In this document: positions 20,612-29,875 of the stretch, one piece after another
Layout of the letters: every line of letters begins with the position of its first letter
Position numbering within the stretch: position 1 is the first letter of the stretch
Source of the DNA: AP-15 sp963700195
GTDB lineage: Bacteria; Pseudomonadota; Alphaproteobacteria; ATCC43930; CGMCC-115725
Length of the DNA: 64,000 nucleotides
Direction: 5' to 3'
Assembly (NCBI GenBank): GCA_963700195.1
Contig: CAVOWQ010000044.1
Coordinates: 62,001-126,000 of the forward strand
The notes under the pieces: model-generated
Seen by the model: the letters and a program-made list of their open reading frames with translations, nothing else
Databases searched by the model: none
Told to the model about the DNA's origin: nothing
Made by a program: the position numbers and the translations under genes

Positions 20612-21826
20612 TCAGGAACTGAATGGATGATCGAGAAAAAATCTGAGCATTTCTCGCGTCGCATCCGGCCCTTTCGGATCGGTGTAGGAACCGGCGGGAC
20701 TGCCGCCTGACCAGGCATGACCGGCGCCGTGAATGACCCACTGCTCGAAAATCGAGTGGTCGACCGCATCGCGGTGGATGGTGCGGGTGTAGGGGCGACC
20801 GCCGGGGACCCGGCCGTGCTCGACCGTTACTCTTGCATCCGTGGCCAGCGTTTCCTTTAGCTGGGCAATAACTTGATCGCCGTTGGTTGGGTGCACTGTG
20901 GTGTCTCGGTCGCCATGGAACACAATTGCCGGTACAATTCGCGAATATCCCCCTCTGCCGGAAAAGTTGCCGCCCGATTGGCGCCTCGCAGCCGGCTGGC
21001 TCTGGCGCATTGCCGCGAAGGCCGAAGGAACGTCACTGGCCGCGCCGCAGGCGAGACCGGAATGCACGCCGATTGCTGCAAAGAGGTCTGGATACGCCGC
21101 GGCCAGAACGGCAACAGCCGCCGCACCGGCCGAAAGCCCGGCGGCATAGACGCGTTCTTCGTCCACCGAATAGACGCTCATGACCTGCCGGGTGAGGCCG
21201 GCAATCAGCGCCGGCTCGCCCTGGCCTCGGATTTGATCACCCGGACGAAACCAGTTCCAGCACTTGGAGATGTTGGCCGAAGCGGCCTGCTCGGGATAAG
21301 CAACAAAAGAGTTGTACTCCTCGGCGCGAAGATTTATCCGCGTGCCGGCGGCAAAGTCGTCGGGCGACTGAGTGCAGCCGTGCAGCATAACGATCAACGG
21401 CAGCGGCTGGCCGCGATATTGGCGTGGCACATAGAGCTTGTAGCTTCGGCTTCCGGCTTGGTTGCTGAAAGATTTCGTCAGAAATTGCCCTCCTTTCGGC
21501 ACTGGAATATCCGCCGCAGACGGTTCTGCAAGCCCGCCCGGGCCGGGCTCAAACCCGGTGCGGGTGATCCGGTCGAGGAAACCGCGCAGCTCTCTGGGCG
21601 AATGCGCCCGGACTGCGCTTTGCGGCCGGCTGCGCTCGGCACCGGGTACCTCGACAGCTTCGGGCATCAGGTCGATCGTCGGTGGCACGACACCGCTGCT
21701 GGCGGGACCTGGATCTCCTGCACTCCGGAGCACGCGCTGCAGCAGTGCCGTCGCATCAATGAGGCGGCCCGCTCGGGTAAGCCGGTTTGCTTCACGCATG
21801 CTGGCGTGCAGTCTGTTATTCATCAT
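20612..21826 (-). CDS. PHB-depolymerase-family esterase
   Basis: Alpha/beta hydrolase of the Esterase_phd family, 404 residues. The oxyanion segment VMLHGCTQSPDDFA, the nucleophile elbow GLSAGAA and a catalytic histidine in HGAGHAWSGG are present. The N-terminal ~100 residues (NRLTRAGRLIDATALLQ) are a helical leader seen in rhizobial members; there is no clear signal peptide, so intracellular action on short polyhydroxyalkanoate or other esters is likely. It lies 58 bases downstream of a ribbon-helix-helix regulator gene in the same orientation. Confidence 0.88.
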   Translation of the reverse strand: MMNNRLHASMREANRLTRAGRLIDATALLQRVLRSAGDPGPASSGVVPPTIDLMPEAVEVPGAERSRPQSAVRAHSPRELRGFLDRITRTGFEPGPGGLAEPSAADIPVPKGGQFLTKSFSNQAGSRSYKLYVPRQYRGQPLPLIVMLHGCTQSPDDFAAGTRINLRAEEYNSFVAYPEQAASANISKCWNWFRPGDQIRGQGEPALIAGLTRQVMSVYSVDEERVYAAGLSAGAAAVAVLAAAYPDLFAAIGVHSGLACGAASDVPSAFAAMRQSQPAARRQSGGNFSGRGGYSRIVPAIVFHGDRDTTVHPTNGDQVIAQLKETLATDARVTVEHGRVPGGRPYTRTIHRDAVDHSIFEQWVIHGAGHAWSGGSPAGSYTDPKGPDATREMLRFFLDHPFSS

Positions 21827-21884
21827 AACGTTCCTATGTCGGAGGATTTGATTGAAAGCTGCTCGATTACTCGACGTTGCCCAG

Positions 21885-22292
21885 TTATCGAATACGGTCG
21901 GCCAGAGCGGCTTTCACAGCCGAACTGGCGTGCAAGACCCCCAGCACGGTAATCGATCCAATAGTCGCGCGGGCAAGCTCGGGAGTTACATCGTTGGCGA
22001 TGGTGGCCAGTCCCAACACGCGGATGTGGACCATCTGTCCGGTGGCACCTATTACTTCCAGATCCTCTCGGCTGAAGTGCCGCAGCCCCAGCTCAACCCT
22101 CTTTCGCACGATCGCTTGCTTGGCCGCATCGGCGTGCCGCTCAAGCTGGTTTCGGATCGCCGTACGAATGAAGTCGGTGCGGTTCGAGTAGAATCCCTCC
22201 TGAACCAAAAGGTCGACGTGGCCGAGATCGACGTGACCGAGGTTGATGGTGATCTTCTCGCTGTCTGCGACCCGTCCCGCTGTCTTTACCAT
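21885..22292 (-). CDS. Ribbon-helix-helix (CopG/NikR-like) transcriptional regulator
   Basis: 135 residues. The N-terminal strand and helices (EKITINLGHVDLGHVDLL, GFYSNRTDFIRTAIRNQL) match a CopG/Arc-type DNA-binding domain; the C-terminal part has MVHIRVLGLATI, possibly for dimer or ligand binding. The LGHVD motif is repeated in tandem within the beta-strand. Pairing with the downstream esterase suggests it regulates that gene. A dyad just upstream (22300-22315) is a candidate site for autoregulation. Confidence 0.8.
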   Translation of the reverse strand: MVKTAGRVADSEKITINLGHVDLGHVDLLVQEGFYSNRTDFIRTAIRNQLERHADAAKQAIVRKRVELGLRHFSREDLEVIGATGQMVHIRVLGLATIANDVTPELARATIGSITVLGVLHASSAVKAALADRIR

Positions 22293-22299
22293 CTATCTA

Positions 22300-22315
22300 C
22301 CATCCGTGTGGATGG
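22300..22315. promoter_or_regulatory. Dyad next to the RHH regulator gene, possible operator
   Basis: Perfect inverted repeat CCATCC-GTGT-GGATGG ending 8 bases before the regulator start codon, in the divergent region shared with the NHL-repeat gene. Position suggests repression by the RHH protein; not proven. Confidence 0.4.
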
Positions 22316-22484
22316 CATATGGGCAAAGCGGAGACCTTTTCAATGTGTAATGCGCAAACCCGCGTTGACCCTGAAGGCGCGGGTCAATGTTGTTGCATAC
22401 TCCCGATGCAGAATAGGCTCATGTTTCGCGGCTGCAGGCGCGTATGATGACGAGTAGGGTGCTGATAAAACGAAAGAGGAAACG

Positions 22485-23396
22485 ATGGATCCGATCGTAG
22501 GCAGCGGAAAGTACACCTACAAAGTGCGCGAGGATTGGGCTCGCCCTCCCGAAAACATCGAAGTGAGGGCGTGCGCCGTTTCCGTCGATTCACAGGACCG
22601 CGTCTACTGCTTCAACCGAAACGCCGAGCATCCGATCGTCATCTTCGACCGCGACGGCAACTTCCTCTCGTCCTGGGGGGCGGGGATGTTCACCTTTCCC
22701 CACGCGATCCGCATCGATGAGAACGACTTCGTCTGGCTCTGCGACGAGCATCACGGCCAATTCATGAAATTTACGACCGATGGCCGGCTGTTGCAGACCA
22801 TCGGCACCAAGGGCCAGCGCTCCGATACCGGGGTGCCGGCAGAGGATTTCAGTTCGTCGGCGTGGAAGAAGGTCGCGCATGGCGGCGGGCCTTTCAACCT
22901 CCCGACCGACATCGCGTTTGCGCCCAGCGGCGAGATGTTCATGACCGACGGTTACGGCAACGCCCGAGTCCATAAATTCTCGGAGGACGGCAAATACCTT
23001 TTCTCCTGGGGTGAGCCGGGCAATGGGCCCGGACAGTTCAACTTGCCGCACGGCGTTTGGATCGACCGCCGCGGGCGCGTGTTGGTCGCCGACCGCGAAA
23101 ACGATCGGGTCCAGATCTTCGACCAGGACGGCAAACTGCTGACGATCTGGCCGACGGAGCTGATCGGCCCGGCCTTTTTCTATGTCGACGATGACGACAC
23201 CGTTTACATCCCCGAGCACAATGGCGGCATGATCAGCATCCTGACCCTCGATGGCGAGCGCCTGGCGCGCTGGGGCGACGGGCCGGTCAACCGGTCATGC
23301 CACGGCATCTGGGTCGATTCACGAGGCGATCTCTATGTCGTTCAGCCGGGTGAATGGGGCCGCGTGCGCCGCGTCGTCAAATACGAACGGCAATAG
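22485..23396 (+). CDS. NHL-repeat protein, peptidyl-alpha-hydroxyglycine lyase-like
   Basis: 303-residue beta-propeller. Repeated NHL blades are visible (DRDGNFLSSWGAGMFTFPHAI, FMTDGYGNARVHKFSEDGKYLFSWG split across positions 70-180, VLVADRENDRVQIFD). The overall arrangement resembles peptidyl-alpha-hydroxyglycine alpha-amidating lyase family proteins of bacteria, whose substrates are mostly unknown. No signal peptide. Good ribosome-binding site (AAGAGGAAACG). Divergent from the regulator-esterase pair. Confidence 0.82.
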   Translation: MDPIVGSGKYTYKVREDWARPPENIEVRACAVSVDSQDRVYCFNRNAEHPIVIFDRDGNFLSSWGAGMFTFPHAIRIDENDFVWLCDEHHGQFMKFTTDGRLLQTIGTKGQRSDTGVPAEDFSSSAWKKVAHGGGPFNLPTDIAFAPSGEMFMTDGYGNARVHKFSEDGKYLFSWGEPGNGPGQFNLPHGVWIDRRGRVLVADRENDRVQIFDQDGKLLTIWPTELIGPAFFYVDDDDTVYIPEHNGGMISILTLDGERLARWGDGPVNRSCHGIWVDSRGDLYVVQPGEWGRVRRVVKYERQ

Positions 23397-23419
23397 AACA
23401 AATACGAGCGGCAATAGAA
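23378..23419 (+). repeat. 21-bp tandem duplication at the end of the NHL gene
   Basis: Two adjacent 21-base units (23378-23398 and 23399-23419) differ by one base. The first copy contains the last codons and TAG stop of the NHL-repeat gene, so the second is a duplicate of the gene's tail outside the frame. Looks like replication slippage. Confidence 0.85.
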
Positions 23420-23634
23420 GAGGAGAGGTCAAATGACGAAGAAGAAGACGTTGGTTTGACCTTTAGCGATGCGGATTTCGAGCGGCGCTATTCCTCTGAG
23501 GAAGTATCCGGAGCAGCCGGCTCCTCCTGTCCCGCAGCACCGGCAACAAAGTCTCCTACCGCCCCGATCGGCCGCAGCCGTAACAGGTTAATGCGTACTC
23601 TGCTCCGCCGCCGCTTGGCCGCCGCCGGTCGCAC

Positions 23635-24762
23635 CTAGGCCTGGTTCTCGATCAGCATTTTTATCAGCCGATTGACCGCGCCCGATTTTTCCATGTGCGG
23701 CAGGTGTCCGGTTTGCTCGAGGATGTGAACCGGAAGGCGTGATGCAAACGCTTCGGCGTGCGCGACTGGGATGATGCGATCTTCGCGCCCCCAGATGATT
23801 TGCGCAGGCAGTTTTAGCGTTGCGACGACATCGCTGAGGGCAACGCGTTGCCGGCCGTTCGGGAACCATTCCTCGGCAAAAGCCACCAACGCCTCCGGGA
23901 CCCCGTCCAGCCTCTTGTAGCGCAAGACATCCTCGATCATCGCGCGGCTGACGAGCGCTGGATCGTAGACCAGGAGGTTGAGTGCCTCGATCGCCTCGCG
24001 GCGGCGCGCGGCGCGCACGAAACGGTCGATAAACGCGGCATTGATGTCGGGCCCGAGCGAGGCCGACGATATGAGGGTCAAGGTCGCCACGCGCTCGGGC
24101 TCCCGCAAGGCGAACGAAATGGCGATGCCGCCGCCCATCGAATGTCCAATAAGGTGCAGCCGTTCGATGCCGAGCGCGTTTAATGCGTGGTCGACGATGG
24201 CGGCCAAGCTCTCCGCATCGACGCGGTCCAGTTGCTTGGCGGATCCGCCATGGCCCGGCAGATCGAGGGCGATGACTTGCCTTCCTTCGGCCAGAGCCGG
24301 CTGCGTGAACATCCAGGTGTTGAGGTCGGCGCCGAAGCCGTGCACCAATAGGATCGGGACGCCGTCGCCCTCACCGAGCGCGAGATAGCGCAGGCGCAGG
24401 CCGGCTGCCTCCAATTCGCGAGGCCTTGCAGCTTCGACATCGACGGCCGCTTCGGCTGGCGGCTCGGGGACCGCAAACCCGGCAACAAAGGTGTCTATCT
24501 CGCCGTCGCCGACCTCCTCGGGAGCGACGACCGCGAGCAACGCGCCAACCGGCAGGGTTGCGCCCGCCGGCGCCACGATCCGCCGCAAGGTGCCTCCTGC
24601 CGGCGCTTCCATGACGTTGGTGATTTTGGTCGTCTCGATTTCGAGGAGTTCCTCGCCCTCGGTAAAGCTCTGCCCTTGCCGCTTGAGCCACCCGACGACC
24701 TTGCCCTCGGTCATCGTCAAGCCCCATTGCGGCATCGTTACCGCTGTGATTTCAGAACTCAT
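23635..24762 (-). CDS. acoC: Acetoin dehydrogenase E2 with fused alpha/beta hydrolase (AcoC-like)
   Basis: Two domains: residues ~1-75 are a lipoyl domain with the attachment lysine in IETTKITNVMEAP; residues ~125-375 are an alpha/beta hydrolase with the nucleophile elbow GHSMGGG. This arrangement is typical of the acetyltransferase component AcoC of the acetoin (or related alpha-diketone) dehydrogenase complex. I chose the ATG at 24762 (MSSEITAV), preceded by AGAGGTG. E1 genes follow upstream on the same strand. No E3 (lipoamide dehydrogenase) is in the window. Confidence 0.88.
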   Translation of the reverse strand: MSSEITAVTMPQWGLTMTEGKVVGWLKRQGQSFTEGEELLEIETTKITNVMEAPAGGTLRRIVAPAGATLPVGALLAVVAPEEVGDGEIDTFVAGFAVPEPPAEAAVDVEAARPRELEAAGLRLRYLALGEGDGVPILLVHGFGADLNTWMFTQPALAEGRQVIALDLPGHGGSAKQLDRVDAESLAAIVDHALNALGIERLHLIGHSMGGGIAISFALREPERVATLTLISSASLGPDINAAFIDRFVRAARRREAIEALNLLVYDPALVSRAMIEDVLRYKRLDGVPEALVAFAEEWFPNGRQRVALSDVVATLKLPAQIIWGREDRIIPVAHAEAFASRLPVHILEQTGHLPHMEKSGAVNRLIKMLIENQA

Positions 24763-24780
24763 TGGGCACCTCTTTCGGTT

Positions 24781-24860
24781 ATTCCCGCGACAGCGGGAAT
24801 CCAGAAGCGGCTGGCGCATTGCCCCCGGGGTCCTGGACCCCCGCTTTCGCGGGGGCGACG
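24781..24860. repeat. Paired-hairpin repeat (family B) between acoC and acoB
   Basis: Two hairpins: 24781-24800 has perfect 8-bp arms around GACA, and 24838-24855 has perfect 7-bp arms around TTTC. They are followed/preceded by CCAG/CTGG in inverted order, the layout of a common alphaproteobacterial intergenic repeat. A relative lies at 52493-52544. It sits between two genes of one operon and may affect mRNA processing. Confidence 0.75.
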
Positions 24861-24876
24861 ATGTACAGACTGCTTC

Positions 24877-25890
24877 TCAGCGGCCGTACCCGTGAACTTC
24901 GCGTACCGCGTCGGCGATCCGCTCCGGGCTCGGGATGTAGAGCTTTTCCAGGGACGGCGCGAACGGGACCGGCGTGTGCGGTGCGGTTACGCGCTTGACC
25001 GGGGCCTTCAGCGACGCGAACGCCTTGTCGGCGACCAGCGCGGCGATATCGGCCGCCATGCTGCAGCGCGGCGTCGCCTCGTCGACGACGACGAGCCGGC
25101 CGGTGCGCTCGACACTTTCGAGGATCGTGTCCTCGTCGAGCGGCGAGGTCGTCCGCGGGTCGATCAGCTCGCACTCGATCCCCTCCTTGGCGAGCGTATC
25201 GATCGCCTCGCCGGAGTAATGCACCATGCGGGCAAGCGCGACGACTGTCACGTCGTCGCCGTCGCGGACGATGTTGGCTTCGCCAAACGGGATCGTATAG
25301 GCCTCGTCGGGGACCTCGGCGCGCAAATCGTACATCAGCTTGTGTTCGCAGAAGATTACCGGGTCATCGTCGCGGATCGCCTGGATTAACAGGCCTTTGG
25401 CGTCATAGGCATTGGACGGCACGACGCATTTGAGCCCTGGGACCGAGGTAAAGATGTGGTATGGGGTCTGTGAATGCTGCGCGGCCGCGCTGCGGCCGGC
25501 GCCGATCATCGTGCGGATGACGAGCGGGGTCTTGGCTTTGCCGCCGAACATGTAGCGGAACTTGGCGGCCTGGTTGTAGATCTGGTCAAAACATACGCCG
25601 AAGAAATCGGAGAACATCAGCTCGGCCACCGGGCGCAGCCCGGTGACCGCGGCGCCGGCGGCGGCGCCCATGATCGCCAACTCGGTGATCGGGGTATCGA
25701 TGACCCGGCCCTCGCCGAATTCCCCGAAGAGGCCCTTGGTAACGCCGAGCACCCCGCCATAGGCGTCGCGCTGGCCTTGCGAGCCGGCGCCCCCCGCGAC
25801 ATCCTCGCCGATCACGACGACGCGCGGGTCGCGGCGCATTTCTTGGGCGAGCGCTTCGTTGAGCGCCTCGCGGATCGATTTCAGTGCCAT
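24877..25890 (-). CDS. acoB: Acetoin/alpha-ketoacid dehydrogenase E1 beta (AcoB-like)
   Basis: Transketolase-fold beta subunit, 337 residues from the ATG at 25890 (MALKSIREALNEAL), preceded by GAGGGGG; an upstream in-frame ATG at 25905 is less well placed. Typical blocks are VVVIGEDVAGGAGSQG, TPITELAIMGAAAGAA and VPSNAYDAKGLL. Forms the thiamine-diphosphate E1 with the product of the gene upstream. Confidence 0.92.
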   Translation of the reverse strand: MALKSIREALNEALAQEMRRDPRVVVIGEDVAGGAGSQGQRDAYGGVLGVTKGLFGEFGEGRVIDTPITELAIMGAAAGAAVTGLRPVAELMFSDFFGVCFDQIYNQAAKFRYMFGGKAKTPLVIRTMIGAGRSAAAQHSQTPYHIFTSVPGLKCVVPSNAYDAKGLLIQAIRDDDPVIFCEHKLMYDLRAEVPDEAYTIPFGEANIVRDGDDVTVVALARMVHYSGEAIDTLAKEGIECELIDPRTTSPLDEDTILESVERTGRLVVVDEATPRCSMAADIAALVADKAFASLKAPVKRVTAPHTPVPFAPSLEKLYIPSPERIADAVREVHGYGR

Positions 25891-25901
25891 CGCGCGCCCC
25901 C

Positions 25902-26870
25902 TCAATAAGAGACGTAGACGTCGCGCAACAGAGCTTCCGAATCAGGCGGTGGGGCCGCTCTTGCCACCTCGACCGCCTGGTCGATCAGCGCGGCGACCTC
26001 ACTCTCGACCCGATCGAGCTCCGCCCCGTCGAGCAGCCCGGCCTCGCCGACACGGCGGCGAAAATGCTTCAGGCAATCGCGGTCTTCGCGCAGGCGGCGC
26101 ACTTCGTCCTTGGCGCGGTAGAGCTGGGCGTCGCCCGAGTGGTGGCCGTAGAACCGGCAGGTGTCGACCTCGATCACGCTCGGCCCGTCGCCCGTGCGGG
26201 CGCGCTCGACCGCCTCGCGCGCTGCCTCGTGCACCGCAAAAAAATCGTCGCCGCTGACCTTGACGCTCGGCAACCCAAAACCGGCGGCGCGGCCGGCGAT
26301 GTCGCGGCTGCCGACCGCATACTCGAACGCCGTGCCTTCGCCGTATTGGTTGTTCTCGAAGACGAATATCGCCGGCAGTTTCAGCACCACCGCCATGTTC
26401 ATCGCCTCGAAGGTGGTGCCCTGGTTGGAGCCGCCGTCGCCGGTGAACGACACCGCGACGGTGTCGCGGCCAAGCGTCTTGGCGGTAAGCGCCGCGCCGA
26501 CGACGAGCGGCGGTCCGCCGCCGACAATTCCGTTGGCGCCGAGCATGCCGCGGTCGAGGTCGGCGATGTGCATCGAGCCGCCCTTACCGCCGCACAACCC
26601 GGTCTTCTTGGCGAACAGCTCCTGCATCATCAATGTCGGATCGCAGCCCTTGGCGATGCTGTGGCCGTGCCCGCGATGGGTGCTGGCGATGTGGTCCTGC
26701 GGCCCCAAATGCATGCAGACGCCGACCGCGGAGGCCTCCTCGCCGGCATAGAGATGGACAAAGCCTGGAATGCCGCCTTTCGAGAACTCGTCCTGCACCC
26801 GTTCCTCGAAATGGCGGATCGTCGCCATGTCACGATAGGCTTTGAGCAATTCCTCGCGGCTCAGCTGCAC
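25902..26870 (-). CDS. acoA: Acetoin/alpha-ketoacid dehydrogenase E1 alpha (AcoA-like)
   Basis: 322 residues, intact. The thiamine-diphosphate motif runs from GDGGSNQG to FVFENN, and STHRGHGHSIAKG and YGHHSGDAQLYR are family blocks. First gene of the acoABC run. Substrate (acetoin versus another alpha-ketoacid or diketone) is inferred from the AcoC-type E2; the sequence alone does not settle it. Confidence 0.92.
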   Translation of the reverse strand: MQLSREELLKAYRDMATIRHFEERVQDEFSKGGIPGFVHLYAGEEASAVGVCMHLGPQDHIASTHRGHGHSIAKGCDPTLMMQELFAKKTGLCGGKGGSMHIADLDRGMLGANGIVGGGPPLVVGAALTAKTLGRDTVAVSFTGDGGSNQGTTFEAMNMAVVLKLPAIFVFENNQYGEGTAFEYAVGSRDIAGRAAGFGLPSVKVSGDDFFAVHEAAREAVERARTGDGPSVIEVDTCRFYGHHSGDAQLYRAKDEVRRLREDRDCLKHFRRRVGEAGLLDGAELDRVESEVAALIDQAVEVARAAPPPDSEALLRDVYVSY

Positions 26871-26948
26871 GTCACCCTCCCTGTGCTAGGCGTGGGGGGT
26901 GATTCTGCCTGCTCCGCCGACGCTTCACAATCGCCGCTTTACCACGGG

Positions 26949-27293
26949 TCAGTCGTGCGGGATTTCCGGTCCGGTCCGTGACGGCAGCGCGCGCCTGACG
27001 GCGGCCTGCACCTCCTGCGGCTGGGTCGCCAGCGCATCGCACATCCGGCGCAGTTGGCGGCGCAGATCATAGACCTGGTCGAGGAGGCCGAGCACCAGCG
27101 GCAGCGCCTCCTCGTCGATGGCAAATTCCTGACGGATGTCGACAATCAGTTCGACCCGGGCGACGTCGACCTCGTGGAAGAGCCAGGTCTGGTCCCGCCG
27201 CTCGGGCAATACCCAGCGATTTTCGACCCACCGGATCAGATCGCGGCGGTCGAGCCCCTTCATTTGACGCAACAATTCGTCGAGCGCGATCAT
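26949..27293 (-). CDS. cbpM: Chaperone modulator CbpM
   Basis: 114 residues from the ATG at 27293 (MIALDELLRQMKGLDRRDL), a MerR-like helical protein that binds the J domain of CbpA and inhibits it. The VENRWVLPER segment and following LLDQVYDLRRQLRRM helix are CbpM-like. The start overlaps the cbpA stop (ATGA). The frame is open further upstream inside cbpA but without family sequence. Confidence 0.85.
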   Translation of the reverse strand: MIALDELLRQMKGLDRRDLIRWVENRWVLPERRDQTWLFHEVDVARVELIVDIRQEFAIDEEALPLVLGLLDQVYDLRRQLRRMCDALATQPQEVQAAVRRALPSRTGPEIPHD

Positions 27294-28213
27294 GCGCGGG
27301 GCATCCCCTGCCGCGGATCGAACGGGTGTCGTGGCGCCCAATTTTCGAGAAAGGCGGCGAGCTCGGGATCCGAGCCGGGTCCGACGAAGACCTTGAGAGT
27401 GACGATTTCGTCGCCCGGATTTGTCTTTTGGATGCCTTTGCCGCGCAGCCGCAATTGCCTGCCGGTATCCGATCCCGTCGGTATCGTCATCGTTACCGGA
27501 CCCGTCACCGTCGGCACCGACACCCTCGCCCCGAGCACCGCCTCGGCAAGGCTAACCGGCAATTCGAGCAGAACATTGTCGCCGTCCCGGCGGAACAGCG
27601 GATGCGGCGCGACGTGAACTTCGATCATCGCATCGCCCGCCGTGCCGCCGCCAAAGCCGGGGCCGCCCTTGCCTCTGAGCCGCAATACCTGACCGTCTTC
27701 GACCCCGGCCGGTATCGTGACGTCGAGCCATTCCTCGGGGGCGAGCGACAATCGCTGCTTGCCGCCGGTCGCCGCCGTGACGAAATCGACGGTCAACGTG
27801 AAATGCCGATCGGCGCCGCGCGCTCTGAACCCCGCTCCGGCGTCGCCGCGTCGCCCGCGGCCGGTCGAGCCGAACGCAGCGAACAGATCGTCCAGATCAC
27901 TCAAATCCATCTCGCCTTCGGGCTGGTATCGCCACCCCTGAGGGCCTTCGGCCTGGCCTCTATAATAACCCCGCGGTGGCCGCTCGGCGCCGGTCTCGTC
28001 GATTTCACCTCGGTCGTATCGGGCCCGCTTGTCGGGATCGGAGAGCAGATCGTAGGCTGCGGAGATCGACTTGAAACGCGCTTCCGCTTCGGGTTTGCCG
28101 GGGTTTAGGTCCGGGTGAAACTGTTTGGCGAGCTTGCGGTAGACCTTGCGGATCTCGTCCGCGCCGGCGTCGGGTTTGACGCCGAGCACCTCATACGGTG
28201 TTTGCGCAGCCAT
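27290..28213 (-). CDS. cbpA: DnaJ-class co-chaperone CbpA
   Basis: 307 residues. N-terminal J domain with YRKLAKQFHPDLNPG (HPD motif), a Gly/Phe-poor linker, then two C-terminal substrate-binding subdomains (LDVTIPAGVEDGQVLRLRGKGG; VTMTIPTGSDTGRQLRLRGKG). No zinc-finger cysteine repeats, so it is CbpA-type rather than DnaJ. Works with DnaK, restrained by CbpM encoded downstream. Confidence 0.92.
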   Translation of the reverse strand: MAAQTPYEVLGVKPDAGADEIRKVYRKLAKQFHPDLNPGKPEAEARFKSISAAYDLLSDPDKRARYDRGEIDETGAERPPRGYYRGQAEGPQGWRYQPEGEMDLSDLDDLFAAFGSTGRGRRGDAGAGFRARGADRHFTLTVDFVTAATGGKQRLSLAPEEWLDVTIPAGVEDGQVLRLRGKGGPGFGGGTAGDAMIEVHVAPHPLFRRDGDNVLLELPVSLAEAVLGARVSVPTVTGPVTMTIPTGSDTGRQLRLRGKGIQKTNPGDEIVTLKVFVGPGSDPELAAFLENWAPRHPFDPRQGMPRA

Positions 28214-28219
28214 CCCGGG

Positions 28220-29338
28220 TCAGCGCTGTCTCGGGCGCTGCCGCTGCGCAGTGGTCGTGGCCTTTTCGATGCGAACCGTCACATTGTGCTCCGCGCCGCC
28301 CCGCTCGACCGTGAGCTCGACCTCGTCGCCGATCCGCGACAGCCCGACGCGGTTGCGCAGCTCGATCCCGCTGCGCATCGGTGAGCCGTTGATCGCGACG
28401 ACAAGGTCGTTGGTCCGCAACCCCGCACGCTCGGCGGGCGAGCCAGGCAGGACTCGAGCGATCACCGCCCCTTCGGTGCGCCTGGTGCCGAGCGCCTGGG
28501 CGAGGTCGGGTGTCAGATCCTGGATCTCCACCCCGATGCGGCCGCGCTTGATCTCGCCGTAATTGATCAGCTGGTCCATGACCTGACGGGCCATGTTGAT
28601 CGGCACGGCAAAGCCGATACCGATATTGCCGCCGCCCGGCGCCAGGATCGCGGTATTGATGCCGACGACGCGGCCCTGCAGATCGACGAGCGGTCCGCCC
28701 GAATTGCCGGGGTTTATCGAGGCGTCGGTTTGGATGAAATCCTCGTATCCTTCGATCCCGAGACCGCTGCGCCCGAGCGCGCTGACGATGCCCGAGGTCA
28801 CGGTCTGGCCGAGGCCGAACGGATTGCCGATCGCCAACACGAAATCGCCGACCTGCAGGCGATCGGAATCGCCGATCGGCACTGCCGTCAGACCGCTCGC
28901 GGGGATCTGCAACACAGCGATGTCGGTGTCGGGGTCGCGGCCGATCAGTTTCGCGGTCAGCCGCCGGTTGTCCTTGGTCGTGACTTCAATGTTGCTGGCA
29001 TTCTCGACGACGTGCGCGTTGGTCATCACATAGCCCTGCCCGGCATCGACAATCACACCCGAACCGGTCGCCTGCGTCTCATGTTCGATCGGCTGCTGTT
29101 GCAGGTTGAAGAAGCGCCGGACCATCGGGTCTTGCAGCAGCGGATTGTCTTCCCGCACCCGTCCGCGCACCGAAATGCCGACGACGCCTGGGGTTATGCG
29201 GCTGACCACCGGCGCCAGGGTCTGGACCGGCGCGCCATCGGCCAAGGGTATCGGCGCTCCGGCGAGAACAGGGGAAACGATGCCCGTCGTCAGGGCGATT
29301 CCGCCGGAGACAACGAGCGCTGACAAGACCCGCTTCAT
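28220..29338 (-). CDS. Deg/HtrA-family periplasmic serine protease
   Basis: 372 residues from the ATG at 29338 (MKRVLSALVVSGGIALTTGI), with an N-terminal signal or anchor segment. Trypsin-like catalytic triad: histidine in VMTNAHVVEN, aspartate in DTDIAVLQ, serine in NPGNSGGPLVDL. One C-terminal PDZ domain (GVEIQDLTPDLAQAL to VRIEK), so DegS/HhoB-like in layout rather than two-PDZ DegP. Probably periplasmic protein quality control, fitting the chaperone genes beside it. Confidence 0.9.
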   Translation of the reverse strand: MKRVLSALVVSGGIALTTGIVSPVLAGAPIPLADGAPVQTLAPVVSRITPGVVGISVRGRVREDNPLLQDPMVRRFFNLQQQPIEHETQATGSGVIVDAGQGYVMTNAHVVENASNIEVTTKDNRRLTAKLIGRDPDTDIAVLQIPASGLTAVPIGDSDRLQVGDFVLAIGNPFGLGQTVTSGIVSALGRSGLGIEGYEDFIQTDASINPGNSGGPLVDLQGRVVGINTAILAPGGGNIGIGFAVPINMARQVMDQLINYGEIKRGRIGVEIQDLTPDLAQALGTRRTEGAVIARVLPGSPAERAGLRTNDLVVAINGSPMRSGIELRNRVGLSRIGDEVELTVERGGAEHNVTVRIEKATTTAQRQRPRQR

Positions 29339-29593
29339 AGCTGTGGAGACCTTAGGACTGGCAGACACTGTTTCCGGTAAACAAACCGCCAGCATGAATG
29401 TTTCCGGTAGCGATTTAATCTAACCTCTCGCGCCATGGCTTCAAGGGATGCTCGGTGGATGCTTGGTCTCGGGGTTGGCAGCACTCTCTCCGACGAGCTG
29501 CTAACCTGCTGTTTCAGACGCGTTTTTTGTTGCTGCGGCGAAACCGACGGAGCATGCTCGCGGTAGGCGGGAGCGAGCCGAGAGGAGACCCGA

Positions 29594-29857
29594 ATGACAG
29601 ACGCCACCCCCCCACTCGGTGAGTATCGGCTGACCACGGCCGAAATCATCTACCGGATGCCGGACCACCCCGATCTGCTGCAGAGCTTTATCTGGCAGAA
29701 GCTCGACCTCGCTCCGGACTTTCCCGAGCTCCGCCGCTTTCTGGAATTCTGGAGCCGCAATATCGAGGGCAAGCTGCATTCGGTGAAAGTCGGGCAGGCG
29801 CGGTCTGCCGGCCGCGGCCGGTTCCGCCACGTCGGCGCATCGCTGCGCCTGCATTAG
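29594..29857 (+). CDS. usg: Usg family protein
   Basis: 87 residues; the sequence TTAEIIYRMPDHPDLLQSFIWQ followed by LDLAPDFPELRRFLEFWSRN is characteristic of Usg, a small protein of unknown function restricted as far as I know to alphaproteobacteria. Well-placed AGAGGAGA upstream. Useful as a lineage marker. Confidence 0.85.
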   Translation: MTDATPPLGEYRLTTAEIIYRMPDHPDLLQSFIWQKLDLAPDFPELRRFLEFWSRNIEGKLHSVKVGQARSAGRGRFRHVGASLRLH

Positions 29858-29875
29858 CGGGAGGACTCGCGGACA

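Noticed and set aside
23434..23637. Small gene with a strong ribosome-binding site at 23434.
   Set aside because: It stops after eight codons; the continuing open frame has no recognisable sequence. Kept only as a remark under the tandem repeat.
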